Source: PoT sp049331405
GTDB lineage: Bacteria; Planctomycetota; Planctomycetia; Isosphaerales; Isosphaeraceae
Length of the DNA: 64,000 nt
Assembly (NCBI RefSeq): GCF_049331405.1
Contig: NZ_CP186274.1
Coordinates: 5,580,001 to 5,644,000 of the forward strand
Direction: 5' to 3'
In this document: in pieces, positions 19,065 to 34,000 of the stretch
Layout of the letters: each line of letters starts with the position of its first letter
How positions within the stretch are numbered: position 1 is the stretch's first letter
The notes under the pieces: generated by a model
Told to the model about the DNA's origin: nothing
Seen by the model: the letters and a program-made list of their open reading frames with translations, nothing else
The model's database searches: none
Position numbers and translations under genes: made by a program

Positions 19065-22000
19065 ATGGGCCGTCCCTCCCACAAGGCTCGGAAATCGCTC
19101 CAGGTACGAAAACCGCTGCCTCGCCTGAACCGCGGCCTGCTCCATCTCGAATCCCTCGAAGATCGGCTCCTCCTCGCCGGCGGGTTGACCGCCAGCATCA
19201 TTGATACGCCGACCGAGAAGTATGCCCTGATCAACCCCGCCTCCACCGAACCCATCAAGATCTTCGCCCAGAACGACGCCGCCAGCCTGCAGCTCTTCGA
19301 CTTCTTCCGCGCCCCCGACGGCCAGGCCGTCTCCACCACGATCGAAGGCCGGATCGAGTCCGATGACCAGGAGATCACCGGGACATTCACGTTCGAGGAA
19401 CTCAGCGGCCAGACGGGCGTCGGCGTGACCGTGTCGGATGCGGCCCTCACGTTCGGGAATGCAGTCGGCATCCAGTTCACCGGCGCCGGCGGCGCGATGG
19501 CCCTCGTCCCGAGCGGCCTGGCCGCCCGGATCACCACCGACAACGTCAGCGACGGCACCGGCCTGGAAGTCGTCGGGCTGCCCGGCCTGGGCCTCGCCTC
19601 GTCGAACTTCTCTTATGAGATCAATACGACGGGCGCGGACGTCGACATCGCGGTGCCGACCCCTCTGGGCACCGAGAATCTGACGCTCGACGACGGTACC
19701 GACCAGTTGGAGGGGGATGCGACCTTCACCGTCGGGGGCCCTGCCCCGGCCTTCACCGTCGGCGGCGAGTTCACCATCACCCGCGGCGACAACGTCCTGC
19801 TGATCGGCGGCGTCGGTGTCGCTCTCACCCTCTACGCCGGGCCGGTGAAGGCCATCACGCTGTCGAGCGAGACCGCCGACTTCACGCTCGGCCAGGATGA
19901 GGACGACAAGCCGACGTTCGCCCTGGTCGATGACAGCTTCACGGTCAGCGGCTTTACCTTGCTGCCGGGACAGGGCTTGCCGGGCATTTCCAGCGGCGGC
20001 GATCAACTAACCTTCTCCGCCTCGCTCGGTCCGATCGCGCTGGAGGAGGTTGGCCTCGTCATCCCGGCCCTGAGCTTCGGGACGGAGGGGCTGAGCGTCG
20101 ATGTCGGGCTGTCGGCGGCTTCGGCCTCGCTCTCGTTCGCCAAGGAGGGAACCGAGGGGGAGTCGTCGGGCCTGATGAGCGCCGTCGCCGAGGACCTGAC
20201 CGGCTCGTTCACCCTCGCGGGAGACGTCGATCCGGACACCGGGGAGATCACCAGCGTCGGCTCGACCGGGGCGTTCGTCTTCACCGCCGCCACGTTCGTC
20301 CTGGACGTCCCGGGTGTGCTGACCGCCACGGCCAACGGCGTCGCCATCACCTACGATCCGGAGGCCGGCGAGTCCCAGGAGATCCTCAGGGCCGATGACC
20401 TCACGCTCGCGGTGCCGAAGCTCAAGCTGCTGGGCGAATTGACGGGGTCGGACGACCTGCCGGGGCTGGTCGTGCGGACCGACGGCTTCGCGTTCGGCGC
20501 CGCGCGGCTCACGGTCGAGGAGACGGTGACTCTCGGTGCACTGGAGATCACGAACCCGTTCGTCGAGCTGGGCAACTTCCGCTTCAGCAACAGCGAGGGC
20601 GTGTCGCTCGACCGCTTCAAGATCGGCGCCGGTGGCATCGTCGTCGCGGCCGGCGGGTTCACGCTCACCGGCGAGGACGTGGCGGCCGAACTCGGCTTCG
20701 ACGAGGCCGGCGCGGTCCAGAGCTTCACCTTCAGCGTCGGCACGCTCAACGGCCAGCTCGGCAGCCTGGTGACGCTCGACGCCACCGATGTCGAGCTGAA
20801 CCCGACGGCGACCGGCTCCGCTACCTTGTTGTCGATCGGCACCGCCACCGCGACGGTCTTCATCGCCGCCGCCGACCTGACCTTGGCTGGCGGGGTAGGC
20901 GGCGTCGTCATCGCCGGCGACGGCACGGTCGCCGGCCCGGAGACGCTCTCCATCTCCGCCGACTTCGGGGCCGACGCCGGCACCAAGCTCAAGCTGCCGT
21001 CCTTCCTGCCGTTCAAGGTCGACACGCTGAGCCTCGACTGGGGCGACTTCGACGACCACCCCGACGAGTTCACGATCGCGCTGACCGCCAGCGTCAGCGG
21101 CACGATCGGCCCGCTGACGTTCAGCGGCGGCGTGGACAACATCGTGATCGACCCGTTCCGCCTGGCGAAGGGCGAGTTCCCGATCGTGGCGCTCGACGGC
21201 TTCTCCGTCGGGGTCTCGGGCGACCTCTTCGCCGGCCACGTCGAAGGGTCGGTCATCGGCGGCATCGTCAAGCTCGACGACGAGGGCAACGTCCTCGACG
21301 ACGGCGAGACGAACTTCGCCAGCACCGTCTTCTACGCGGGCATCAACGGCGGGTTCCAGTTCGGCGACATGGGGGTCGAGATCCTGATCGGTTTCAGCGA
21401 GCGCGGCTTCCTCCAGGGATACCTGCGGGCCGACGTGCCGGTCACCCTGGAGCCGATCGCCGGCCTGACGCTCAGCGGCTTCCGCGGCGGCATCAGCTTC
21501 AACGCCACCCCCTTGCCGGTGCCGCAATCGCCCGATGAGTTGCTCGACCCGATCTTCCAGCCGAGCACCTCGCTGACCGCCGACCAGTGGCAGGAGCAGC
21601 TCAAGCAGCAGGTCGTCAACCAGGTCAGCGGCGGGAGCCGGATCTTCATCGTCGAGGACGACGTCAGCGCCATCGTCGACGAGCTGGACTCGGGCGAGAT
21701 CGCCGCCGGCAGCACGCTCGCGGCGGCCTTCGACGACGCCGGGTATGCGGTCGCCGACGCCAAGGTGAGCGGCGAGGTGACGGAGCTCGAGGCCGGCTCC
21801 CTCTGGCAGGTCAAGTATCTGGGGGATACCTACCTGATCGAGCTGCGGGACGGCAAGCTCGACGTGACCAGTGCCCGCTTCATCACCGAGGACGACGCGC
21901 TGACCGACTCGCTCGGCGAGGGCGGCGCCGTCACCCAGCCGGTCCTCGATGCGTTCGCGGACCACGAGCTGGTGCTCAACGCCGGCGCCGTGGTGGAGGT

Positions 22001-25000
22001 GATCGCGCGGACGGGCACGACCCCGTCCAAGTGGAAGATCACCGACGGCGAGACGGTCTATTACGCGACGATCCGAGGCGACCGCCTCGCCATCACCGGC
22101 GGGGACACGGCCGCGGCCGACGCGGACGCCGTGGTGAGGATCGAGGCCGGGGCGACGCTCTACAGCACCTACGTCTCCCAGCACACGTTCCGGGCCGATG
22201 TTGATATCATCATCACGACCGACGGCAAGTTCGTGATCCTCGGCAAGGCGACGCTGGCGGACAACGTCTCGGTCGACCTGCGGTTGTTCGCCGACCTCAG
22301 CCAGGTGGACAAGGCCGATCCGACCGACCCGCTCAAGATGGTCTTCCTCGGCTCCTTCCCGGCGACCGACGGCGGCCCTTCGCTCGTGACCGTCAAGGGG
22401 CAGGCGACGATCGAATTCCTCGACGCGGCCGGCAATCTCGTCAACCCGGCTGTGACCGGGGTGGCCCCGGCCGCGTTCCGGTTCAACATCCTGGGGCGCG
22501 GCGAGGTCGGCATCTCCAGCTTCGCCACCGCCGTATTCGGCGGCGACGGCGGGCCTGACGGCGGCTTCGCCGAGCTCGACCTTCAGATCGCGAATACCCC
22601 CGACGCCACCTCCGTCGAGCTGAACGTCTCCGGCAGCCTGTCGATCGAGGGGCTCATCCCCGCCAGCAACCTCGTGAGCGCGGCCGGGCGGGTGATCATC
22701 TCGAAAGAAGCTAACGGGCCGGTCGAGATCATCGGGGCGGTGAAGCTGGATTTCACCACCGCGAACCCGGACCTCGCGTTCCTCCAGGACGCCGGCATCA
22801 GCGTCGACGCCTCCCTGCTGCTGGGGTTCAACACGTCCACCGGGACGCGAGACCTCGACTTGACGCTGCCGGGACGCGAGACGGAGACGCTCACGCTCGA
22901 CGCCGCCTCGCTGATCCTCGAGGGCGAAGGGTCGTTGAGCCTCGGGCAGTCGGCGTTCGGGGTCGGTGCTCAGATCAGCTTCGACGGCGCGTTCAGCGCC
23001 CGCATCGTCGTGGACGCCCCGCTCCTCGTCCTCGAAGGCTCGGCCGCGCAGGAGCTGGATGGCGGGACCATCCCCCAGGCGATCGTCGACGGACTGGGCC
23101 TGAGCGACGTGGCCACGGTCAGCGCCCTGGTCGTGCCCGGGGCCGGTCCGCGCTGGAGGATCGACGACGGCACAAAGTCGTATTACGTGGTCACCCGCGG
23201 CGACCAGTTGGCCGTCGTCGACAATAGCCGCGCGGCGACCGACCTCACGGTGCGCGGCGACAACGGCGTGGACCTCGATCTGTTCGTGGCCGGCCGCCTG
23301 GACGTGAGCGTGACGGCGGGCGAGGAGATGAACCTCCTGAGCCTGGACGCGGTCGGCGTGCTGGCCCTGCGCGACCTCGTCGGGGTCGTGGACGGTACCC
23401 CGATTGCTCCGCAAGTCGTGGGCCGGGTGGACCTGCTCGTCTCGGCCGGACTGCAGGGCGTCGCCGAGGTCGAGGGATCGGCCCAGTTGCTGATCAACAC
23501 GCTCGGGCAGGCGTTTACTTACGCGATCCCGGACCGGCTCCAGGACCGCCTCCAGAAGATCCAGGATCGGCGCGAGAATGCGGGAGGCCTGACCCTGCCG
23601 CTGCTCCCGGTGGCCAACGGCCAGTTGTCGGTCGTGGTGCCGGGCCACGCAACCCTGCTCGACGGCACGCCGCTGGCGGACGGGCCCTATTTCGTGCTCC
23701 AGTTCGGCGACCCGGACGAGACGACCCCGCCGGGCGGTAGCACCGACCCCGACGGCGACGGCCTGGTGGACGTTAGCATGACGATCGCCGACGCGTTCCG
23801 GCTCGAGGGGGATTTCCGGATCCTCGTCGCCGCCTCCGCGTTCGAGCTGGACGTCTCCGCGAATGCCTCGCTCTCGGTGCCGGGGGCAGAAAGCCTGCTC
23901 AACGGCGAGGTCACCGGCCGGCTCCGGATCAATTCCGACGGGCTGATCGGCTATATCGCCCTGCAAGGCAGCCTGGACATCCCGCAGGTCGACCTGGGTG
24001 CCGGGGTCGAGATCTACCTCGGCGTGAATACGACCTCGACGGCGTCCACCATCCAGTTCCAGAACCCGAACCTCGACGACCAGGCACTCCCGGCCCACTC
24101 GGGCATCCTGTACGTCGGCGGCAACGTCGATATCGCCGGCTTCGGCCTGGACGGCTCCTTCAGCCTGCTCGTCGGGGCGGATTCGCTGGAGATGGAGATC
24201 CATGCCGGACTCCAGTTCTTCGACGCGACCGCCTTGCGCGTCGACGGGACCGCCGGCATCTACTACGGGGCGAACCCGGGCCTCGTGCTCAACACTGCCC
24301 TGACGCTCGGCGGGACCACCTCGAGCGGGGCTCCCATCCCGTTCGGCGTCGCCGGCATCTTCCAGGCGAGCGCCCAGTTGTCGCTCTCGATCGACACCCG
24401 CGTCGGGTTCGGCGAGATCGCGATCAAGAACCTGGATTTGCGGCTGCTCAGCGTGATCACCCTCACCGGCGATGCCAGCATCAGCGCCGGCTTCGATCCC
24501 ATCACCGGCGAGCAGTTCTTCCGCGTCGGGGGGAGTTTCTCCGCCGACCTGTTCGGCCTGGCGACTGTCAGCGCCAGCGGATTCTTCGACTCCCGCGGAC
24601 TGTTCGACGTCGACATCAACGGCCGGATCCTGCTGGGGACCGACGACTGGGGCATCCGCGCGAGCGTCGCCTTGCATGCCAGCTACCTGCCAAACGCATC
24701 CGGGGTCAAGACGCTGAACTTCGGCGGCAGCGCCTCCGGCGAGGTGCGGGCGGCCGGCATCACGCTGGTGGGAGCCGGGATCGGCATCGACTACAACGGC
24801 TCGAGCGGCAAGGCCACCGCGATGGCCGATGTCACCATCCTGGGGATCACCTACGACGTCGATTTCACCCTCGGCTACTTCCTGCTCGGTTCCGAGACCG
24901 ACCCCCGGCTCGGCCAGCTCTCCAACGGCGTCTTGACGCTCAACGTCGGTGCCCTCGGGGTGAACCGCAACGTCGGCAAGAAGGCCAGCGTCGCCGAGGC

Positions 25001-28000
25001 GGATGAGGCGTACACCCTGCAGTCGCTCGGGGCGAGCACGAGCGGGCCCGGCGAAGACATCATCCTGCGGGCGTTCGGGGCCTCCCAGATCTTCCGCAAC
25101 GTCACCTCCGTCAACGCCGACTTCGGCGGCGGCAACGACGAGTTCCGCGTCATCGTCAACTCGAGGCAGCCCGTCGACCCGGGCCTGCCGATCGTGATCG
25201 ACGGCGGTGCCGGCAACGACATGTTCATCAACGAGTCGGCCGCCGCGGTCACATTCCGCGGCGGTGCCGGCAACGATGTTCTCGTCGGAGGCCCCGGCGC
25301 CGACCGCCTGGAGGGCGAGGGCGACGACGATTTCCTGTTCGGCGGAGGCGGCTCGGATGTCCTGCTCGGCGGGGCGGGGATGGACCGCATCACCTGGAAC
25401 GCCGGCGATGGCCAGCCGACCACGATCGACGGCGGCGCGGACGCGGACACGCTCACGGTCAAGGGCACCGACGCGGCCGACACGATCACCGTCAGCCCCG
25501 ACGGCGTCAACGTGCGGGCGAGGGTCTCCGGCACGACGAACGACGAGGTCGTCGGAGCCGGGTTCGAAACCCTGGCCGTCAATGCCCGTGGCGGGGCCGA
25601 CCTGATCTTCGTCAACGACCTGACCGGGACGAGCATCACGACGGTGGCGCTGAACCTCGGCGACATCGAGGGCAATCAGAGCAGCACCGGCACCACCACC
25701 TCCGTCACCTCCCGCGACGACGGCGCAGTGGACACCGCCGTCGTCAAGGGGACGAGCGGCAACGATACGTTCGGGATCGACGCCAACGGCGGCCTGGTCC
25801 GCGTCACCCGAAGCGGCTCGGCGATGGTGACACTCGCGGGCATCACCGCCGGCCTCGATCGGTTGCGTATCGAAGGACTCGCCGGCGCCGACACGATGAC
25901 CCTCGCCGGGCCTCGCAACGGCACCTCGGCCGGCGAACGGATCAAGATCCAGCTCGACGGCGGGGACGGGGCCGACACCTATCGCACGCCGATCGGCGGG
26001 GCCAACTTCGACGGCGACGGAACAGATAAGGCCGTGTTCACCGTCGTCGACGGCGATCCGACCGCGATCACCCTGACCGCGACCCAGATCAGCTCCGGCG
26101 GCGTCGCGACGCTCTATGCCGGGCTGGCGGAGGTCGCCATCGAGGCGGCCGTCGCGACGGCGATCACCGTCGAGTCGACGCACGCCGCCGCGACCCGGAT
26201 CGCCCTCGGGCCCGTCGACAGCCTGGTGACAGTGAAGGCCACATCCGGCCCCTTGAGCGTGAACGCCAGCACCGCCACGCCGGGGCCGAACGGCGACCGG
26301 CTCGTGATCGACCAGACGGGCTCGTCGGTCCCCCGGGTCGGGGCGATGACGGCGACGCATTTCAGCGGATTCGTCGACGTCACCTATAGCGGGTTCGAGA
26401 GGATCGACGTCAACCTCGGCGGCGGCAGCGACGTCTTCACCATCGATGGCACGCCGGCCGGCCCCGCCCTGACCCAGATCAACAGCGGCGGCGGATCCGA
26501 CGAGATTCATGTCCGCGCGGTCGGCGGCCTGACGACCGTCAACGACCCGACCGATCCGGGCAACGCGGCCGACAGACTCTACGCCGATTTCCGCAACCCC
26601 GGCGCACTGACGGGCTCGCCGTTCGGCGACAATCTCAGGTTCACCGCCGGGAAGGTCGTCGTCACCGACATCTCCAACTCGACGACGCCCGTCGCCTGGG
26701 CCTATCGCGATGGCCGCGTCTACGTCGGCACCGTCGAGGTGTTCAACACGATCGACACGCCGACCCTGTTCAACCTGGCCGGATCGCTCGTCGACGCGCT
26801 GACGGTGGAGGACACCGTCGACGTGCTGCAGCGGATCAACGTCGACGGGGCGCGAGTGCGGATCACGGAGGGGGCGAACGTCCTCTCGTTCAATAATATT
26901 CGCAACTTTAATGGCTTCAACTACGCCGTCCAGGTCGACGGGCTGGCGGGGGTCAGCAGCATCGCGGTCAGCCCGGATGGGAACTACCTCTACGCCGCAA
27001 GCCAGCAGGACGGCGCATTGACCGTGTTCAGCCGCGACCCCTGGAGCGGGTCTCTGACGTTCGTGCAGACGTTGAAGGGGAGCCCGGACAGGATGCAGGG
27101 GCTCATCGCGGCCGATGCCGTCGTCGTCAGCCCCGACGGCAAGAACGTCTACGTCGGCAGCCTGATGGGAGTAGTCCTCTCGTTCGAGCGCGTGCCGTCG
27201 ACCGGACGGCTCGTGTACCGCGGCGTCTATCAGGATGTCATGGGCATCACCGCGCTGGCGATCGCGCCTGATGGCAAGAATGTCTATGCCACCACCACCG
27301 TCGAGGTGGTCCGGCTCGATCGCAACACCGCGAACGGGGCACTCACGTTCGGGGAGCGTCGGTATTTCGGGACCGTCGGATACAACGCCATCGCCATCAG
27401 CGCCGACGGTCGCACCCTCTTCGCCACGGGCAACGCATTGGACGGCATCCACCTGCTCGATGGCGGCAAGCTGACTTCGCCAGGCGACGGCTCGGCCGCC
27501 CCGGCGGATCACGTCTCCGGCCAGTATACGGACGTGGCGATCGGGGCCAACAACACGGTGTTCGCCAGCCGAGTTGGCGGGATCGACAGCTTTACGTATA
27601 ACGATTTTTCGCTATTCTGGACGGGGACCACCGCCCTGCCCAACCCTGCGCAGCCGGCGACCGCCACCGCCGTGGCCGTCAATCCGTTCGGCAATCAGGT
27701 GGTCGCCTCATACGACGTCAACAGCGTGCCCGTGCTGCCGCCGGTGAGGTTCCTGCGTCTCGACAACTTCCACGTCATCAACCCGAACGACGATTCCTCG
27801 GGCGACGAGCCCTACATCGATGTCAATGGCCAGCGTATCTACACGGGCCCGCAGAACGGAGCCGGCGCAGGCGCGACCGTTGACCTGACGGCCTATTACA
27901 ATCGAGTCCTCACAACCGATGCCACGGTCGTCGTCCGCGAGGAGGACTCCATCGTCGATGAACCGGTCGGCGCGCCTTTCACGATCGGTGTCAATAGCTC

Positions 28001-31000
28001 CCCCGGGACGTATGTCGTCACATTGACCACCGTGGATGGCTTCGGCACGGAGTTCATCCGCTATCAACTGACCTACACCATCTACGACGTCCCCATCCCC
28101 ACGCCGACCATCAGCCCGATCGTCTCGTTCAACACCTCCTTCGGTCAGCTCGTAAACCCGCAGCAGATCAATCTGCCGGGGGTGCGTTCCCTGGCGGACC
28201 TGGAATTCGGCCCCGACGGCCAGCAGTATTACGGCGCGAGCTTCGACAACGGTTGGATCACTCAGAACGACCAGGTCGCCGCCTACGAGGGCCAGTGGCA
28301 GTTCGCGACGACGACGGCCGCCACGCAGCGTGACGACATCCAGACTACCCTCAGCCCCGACGGCCGACACGCCTACTCCATCAGCACGAAATTCGGCGTC
28401 CTCACCGTCGCCGACGTCGACCCGTCGAACGGCGCCCTGGGCGACGCCAAGCAGGTGATCCCGGCCGGCCTGACCGATGGGGCCTCGGTCGCGATCAGCC
28501 CGGATGGCAAGAACGTCTACGTCACCAACCCGGCCGAGGACTCGGTCTCCGTCTTCATCCGCGACCCCAACTCCGGCCAGTTGTTCCTCGACCAGGTATT
28601 CACCGACGGCATCGACGGCGTCGATGGCCTCGACGGGGCGCGGTCGCTCGCGGTGAGCGCCGACGGCAACCGGGTGTTCGTCGCGGGGTACGACGAGAAC
28701 GCCATCGCGGTCTTCTCTCGCGATCCCAACACCGGGAGGCTCACCTACTCGTCGAGCTTCACCGACACCGGCCTCGTCGGGCCGTCGAGCCTGACGACCG
28801 GCGCGGAGGGCCAGCTCTACGTCGCCAGCGTCGGCACGGGGAAGCTGTTCTGGCTCGCCGATGGTCCCACCCTCTCGGTCCTCGGCGTCTCGAGCAACGG
28901 CGTAGGGGGCGTAACGGGGATGTCCAACCCCGTCGCCATCGCCCTGAGCCCGGACGGTACGTCGCTCTACGTGACGAGCAAGCTGGATTCGTCCGTCGTC
29001 GCCTTCAAACGCGATCCGGGCACCGGAGCCCTGAGCTTCGTCCAGTCGCTCCGCGACGGCAGCGGCGGCGTCCAGGGGATCGATGGGGCGGTCAAGGTCA
29101 TCGTCAGCGGCGACGGGAAGTACGTGGTCGTCGCGGGGGGCACCGACACCCTGGCCGTCTTCGGCCGAGATCCGTCGACCGGAGCCTTGACCGTCCTGCA
29201 ACAGCTCCGCGACGGCTCCGCCGGGATGACGGGGATCGACGGCGTCAGCGACCTGGATTTCAACGGCGGTCGGCTCTATGTCTCGAGCGCCGGCTCGATC
29301 TTCGGATCCGGCGGCGTGGCGGTCCTCAACGTCGCCGCCAACACGCCGCCGCCGAGGACCTACGACGTCTCGTTCGACGGCGTGGAGAGCCTGACCGTGC
29401 AGTCGGCCGGCGGCGGCGACATCGTGAACGCCGGCGAGGTCGCGGTGCCGTTCACGCTCAACACCCAGGGCGGGGCCGATTTCGTCACCCTGCGCAACAC
29501 CGGGGCCGGCAAGGCCACCACGGTGAACCTCGGCAACGACGGCGACACGCTCGACCTGCTGAGCACCGGCGACAACTCGACGACGACGGTCAACGGCGGC
29601 GACGGCGGCGATACGATCCGCCTCTATGCCAACGGCACCGGGGCCAGCACCACGCTCAATGGCGGCGACGGCGCGGATCAGATCCTGGTCGACGGGGCGA
29701 GGCTCCGGTCCCAGGTGACGGTCAACGGCGACGCCCCGAACGCGGGCGATACGCTGACGTTCGACGCCCACGGCCAGACCACCGACCCCGGCGCCCCGCA
29801 GCCAAACGCCGGCTCGGTGAAGATCAGCGCGGCCGACTTCGGCGTGACGTATGCCACGATCGAGCAGATCAACATCCTCGGCAGTCCGACGGCCGATGCC
29901 GGCGGCTCGTACACCATCGCCGAGGGGGGCTCGCTGAAGCTCGACGGCTCTGCCTCACTCATCCCGGCCGGGCACACGGTCGTCTCTTACGAGTGGACCG
30001 TCGGCGACCGCGCGATCACCGGCTCCTCCCCGGAGACGCTCACCTGGGACGACCTCGTCGCGGCCGGCATCGCCGACGACGGCACGTATACCGTGACGTT
30101 GAAGGTCACCACCACGCTCGGCGGCCAGACATACTCGAACACGGACGTCGCCACGCTGACGGTGACCAACACCGCCCCGACGCTGAGCCTGTCCGGCGCC
30201 GGGACGGTGGAGGTCGGGTCGCTCTTCACCCTCGGCCTGGCGTCCGTCGACCCGGGAACCGATGCCGTCCACACCTGGACGGTCAACTGGGGCGACGGCT
30301 CTCCGGCCGAGACGTTCAACGGCACCCCGGCGACCGCCACTCACATCTACACCTCGGCCGCGAGCCGCACCATCAGCGTCGTCGCGATGGACGAGGATGG
30401 CTCGTATGGCCCGGTGACGAAGGCTCTGGTCGTCGCCGGAGCCCGCGCCCTGAGCGGGCCGGCCACGGTGAATGAAGGCTCCAACTATACCCTCACGCTC
30501 GGCCGGGGCGTCGCCGGCCTGCCGGCCATCGCGAGATGGGCGATCAACTGGGGCGACGGCAGCCCCTTGCAGACGGTCGCCAACGACCCGACGACCGTGA
30601 GCCACGTCTACGCGGGCGACGGGAGTTACACGATCTCCGCAGTGGCGCTCGACGTCTCCGGCATCCTGCACCCGGCCGGCAACACGCTGGGCGTGACGGT
30701 CCTCGACGTGGCACCGGTCGTCACCCTGAGCCAGTCGTCGCCGGCGCCCGTCGAAGGAAACCCGACGCGACCGCTGATCCTGAACGTACAGGTGACCGAC
30801 CCGGGCAACGAGACGGTCACAGGCTATGTCGTGAGCTGGGGCGACGGGACCACGTCGATCGTCAAGGGGACCGACCAGCCCCCCCTGCACATCTACGCCG
30901 ACGCCGCCACCTATCAGGTGACCGTGACCAGCCTCACGAACAGCGACGGGACCTTCGCGAATCCGGCGGCCCCGCTGGGCGTCGTCGTGGCCGATGTCGC

Positions 31001-34000
31001 TCCTCGGATCATCTCGCTGACGGTGGCCCCCTCGCCCGGCGAAGAAGGCGGGACGGCCCATGTCAGCACGCTGGCCGTCGGCCCGATTCAGGGGAGCGAC
31101 ACGCTCACGTTTGCGTGGGCGGTCACCGGGCCGAACGGCTATTCGCGGACGTTCACCGGCACGGTGAACCCGGACGGGGCAGTCCTGCCCGACGACCCGG
31201 CTACGTTGTTCCCCACGCTCCCGGCTGAGTTGCTCGGCCAGGCCCGGGCTTATCCCGGCTCGTTCGACTTCGTCACGCCGGATAACGGCCGCTACGTCGT
31301 CACCCTGACGCTCAGCGATGACGACGGCTCCACGGTGAGCCAGTCGGCCGAGTTGATGGTCGCCAACCTGCCGCCGCGCATCACCACGTTCGTCGTCCCG
31401 ACGACGGGCACCGAGGCGCAGCCGATCACCCTGGCCGCGACCGCGAGCGACCCCGGCGGCTCGGCAGACCCGCTGACGTACCGCTGGAAGGTGACGAATG
31501 TGCGTACCGGGATTGTCCTCACGCTCGACGGCCCGACGGTGAGCTTCGTCCCCGACGGCGGGGCCCACAGCGTCGAGCTGACCGTGAGCGACGGCGACGG
31601 CGGCCAGGAGATCCGGACGGCGTCGATTGCCGTCGCCTCCCTCGCCCCCGAGATCGTCGCCGGCTCCATCCAGGTCCCGACCACGGCGAACGAAGCGGCA
31701 ACGGTCTCCTTCGCCGTCGCCGGGCTCGACAACAACGGAAGCGCAAGCGGCCTCCGCTACGCGTGGACGGTCCTCGGCCCCGGCGGCAGCGTCGCCAGGC
31801 TCGCCGGGGCGACCGTGCCGTTCACCTTCCCCGACAACGGCATCTACCTCGTCTCGGTGACGATCACCGACGACGAGAACCAGTCGACCACCTCCGACCC
31901 GATAAGCGTGACGGTCGCCAATCTGAACCCGACCATCGACAGCGTCGATGCACCGACCAGCGGAACCGAGGGCGTCCCCCTGCACCTCTCCGCGACGGCC
32001 AGCGACCCGGCGGGGGCCGTCGACCCGGTCTCGGCAATCTGGACCTTGACATCTCCGGGCGGTGCAAAGACCTATCTTTACGGCAACGCGGCCACCTTCA
32101 CGCCCGACGATAACGGCACCTATCAGGTCAGCCTGACCGTGCGGGACGACGACGGCGGCTCGACAACACGCGACCTGGCTCCCGTTGTCGTCGCCAACGC
32201 CAACCCGACCCTCGGGTCGATCGTGGTGCCGACAGGTCCTCTCTTCGAGGGAGATACGGTCGCCTTGAGCGTCAGCGGCAATGATGTCCCCGGCGACCTG
32301 ACGTCCCTGATCTACACCTGGACGATCACCACCCCCGCCGGCGACACGATCACCCTGACCGGCCCCGCCGTGAGCTTCCCCACCGACGATAGCGGCACAT
32401 ATGCGGTCCGCGTCGATCTGGCCGACGGCGACGGCGGCACGGCCTCCCGGACGACCAGCGTGACGGTGGCGAACCTCGATCCGACGTTGCGATCCACCAC
32501 CGTCCCGACCACGGGGTACGTCGGCCACGAGGTCGCCTTGCTGGCCGACGCGACGGATGTCGCCGGCGACCTGGCGGATCTGGTCTACACCTGGACCATC
32601 GCGCCGCCGACGGGCCCGGACTTGATCGTCACCGGCTCCTTGGCGAGCTTCACCCCGGCCGCAGCCGGCCGGTATGGCGTCACGCTGATGGTGACCGACG
32701 GCGACGGCGGCCAGGTCACTTCGGCCCAATCCGTGGTGGACGTGAAGGCGACGCCGATCACCATCGGTCGGGTGAACGTGCCGACGACCGGCCAGGAAGG
32801 TTCGCCGATCAACCTGAGCGCCATCGCCACCGACGCCCTCGGTGGGCCGCTCACCTTCACCTGGACGTTAACCCCGGCCACGGGACCGGCCATCACCCTG
32901 GTCGGCCGGGATGTGACTTTCATCCCGACGGACAATGGTTCATATGCGGTATCGTTGCGGGCGAGCAACGACAACGGCGAGGCGACCGCCTCGGCCGGGA
33001 CGATCGCCGTCGCGAATGTCGATCCCGTGCTGACGAGCCTGAGCTGGCCCGACCGTGCATTAATCGGCTCCGCAGTCAGCCTCCGGGCCCAGGCCTCCGA
33101 CCCGGCCGGCGCCGCCGACCCGCTCACCTACGCGTGGACGGTGACCCGCCCCGACGGCACGACATTCACCATGTCGGGCCCCTCCGCCGGATTCCTCGCC
33201 GACCAACTCGGGTCATACGGCCTGAAGCTTGTCGTCAGAGACGGCGATGGCGGCCAGGTGACGGCCCAGAAGCTCCTGGCAGTCCCCAACGCCCCGCCGG
33301 TGGCGAACGCAGGGGGCCCCTACCTGATCAACGAGGGGGGCTCGCTGACCCTCGACGCCACCGCGACGACCGACCCCAACCAGTCGGCGAGCACCCTCAA
33401 GTACGAGTGGGACCTCAACGGCGACGGCATCTACACCGACGCCACCGGCTCCAAACCCACGCTGAGCTGGGCACAGCTCCAGGCGCTCGGCCTCGATGAC
33501 GGCCCGGCCACGTTCAACGCTCGCGTGCGAGTCACCGATGATTATGGTGACTTCCACGTCGCGTCAGCCCTCGGGAAGATCGCCAACGTCGCCCCGGTGC
33601 TCACGAGCCTGACCTGGCCCGATCAGCTCGTGCTGTATTCCCTGGTCAACCTCCAGGCCTCGGCAACCGACGCGGCGGGCGATGCCGATCCGCTCACCTA
33701 TTCTTGGACGGTCACGCGTCCCGATGGCTCCACGTTCTCCCTCTCGGGGCCATCGACCCAATTCATCGCCGATCAGCTTGGAAATTTCGGCCTGAAACTC
33801 GTGGTCGCCGATGACGACGGCGGCCAGGTCATCACCCAGAAGCTTCTAAACATCTTCAACCCCGTGCCTGTAGCAAATGCGGGGGGCCCCTACCTGATCC
33901 ACGAAGGCGACTCACTCAACCTGGACGCGAATGCGACGACGGATGCCAATCAGCCATCGAGCACGCTCAAGTATGAGTGGGACCTGAACGGCGACGGCAT

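Noticed and set aside
20007..27512. A 2501-codon open frame antisense to the giant gene
   Set aside because: It mirrors the codon-position GC bias of the sense gene; its translation is Arg/Asp/Gly-rich with no domain. The sense frame has signal motif, domains and a ribosome-binding site.
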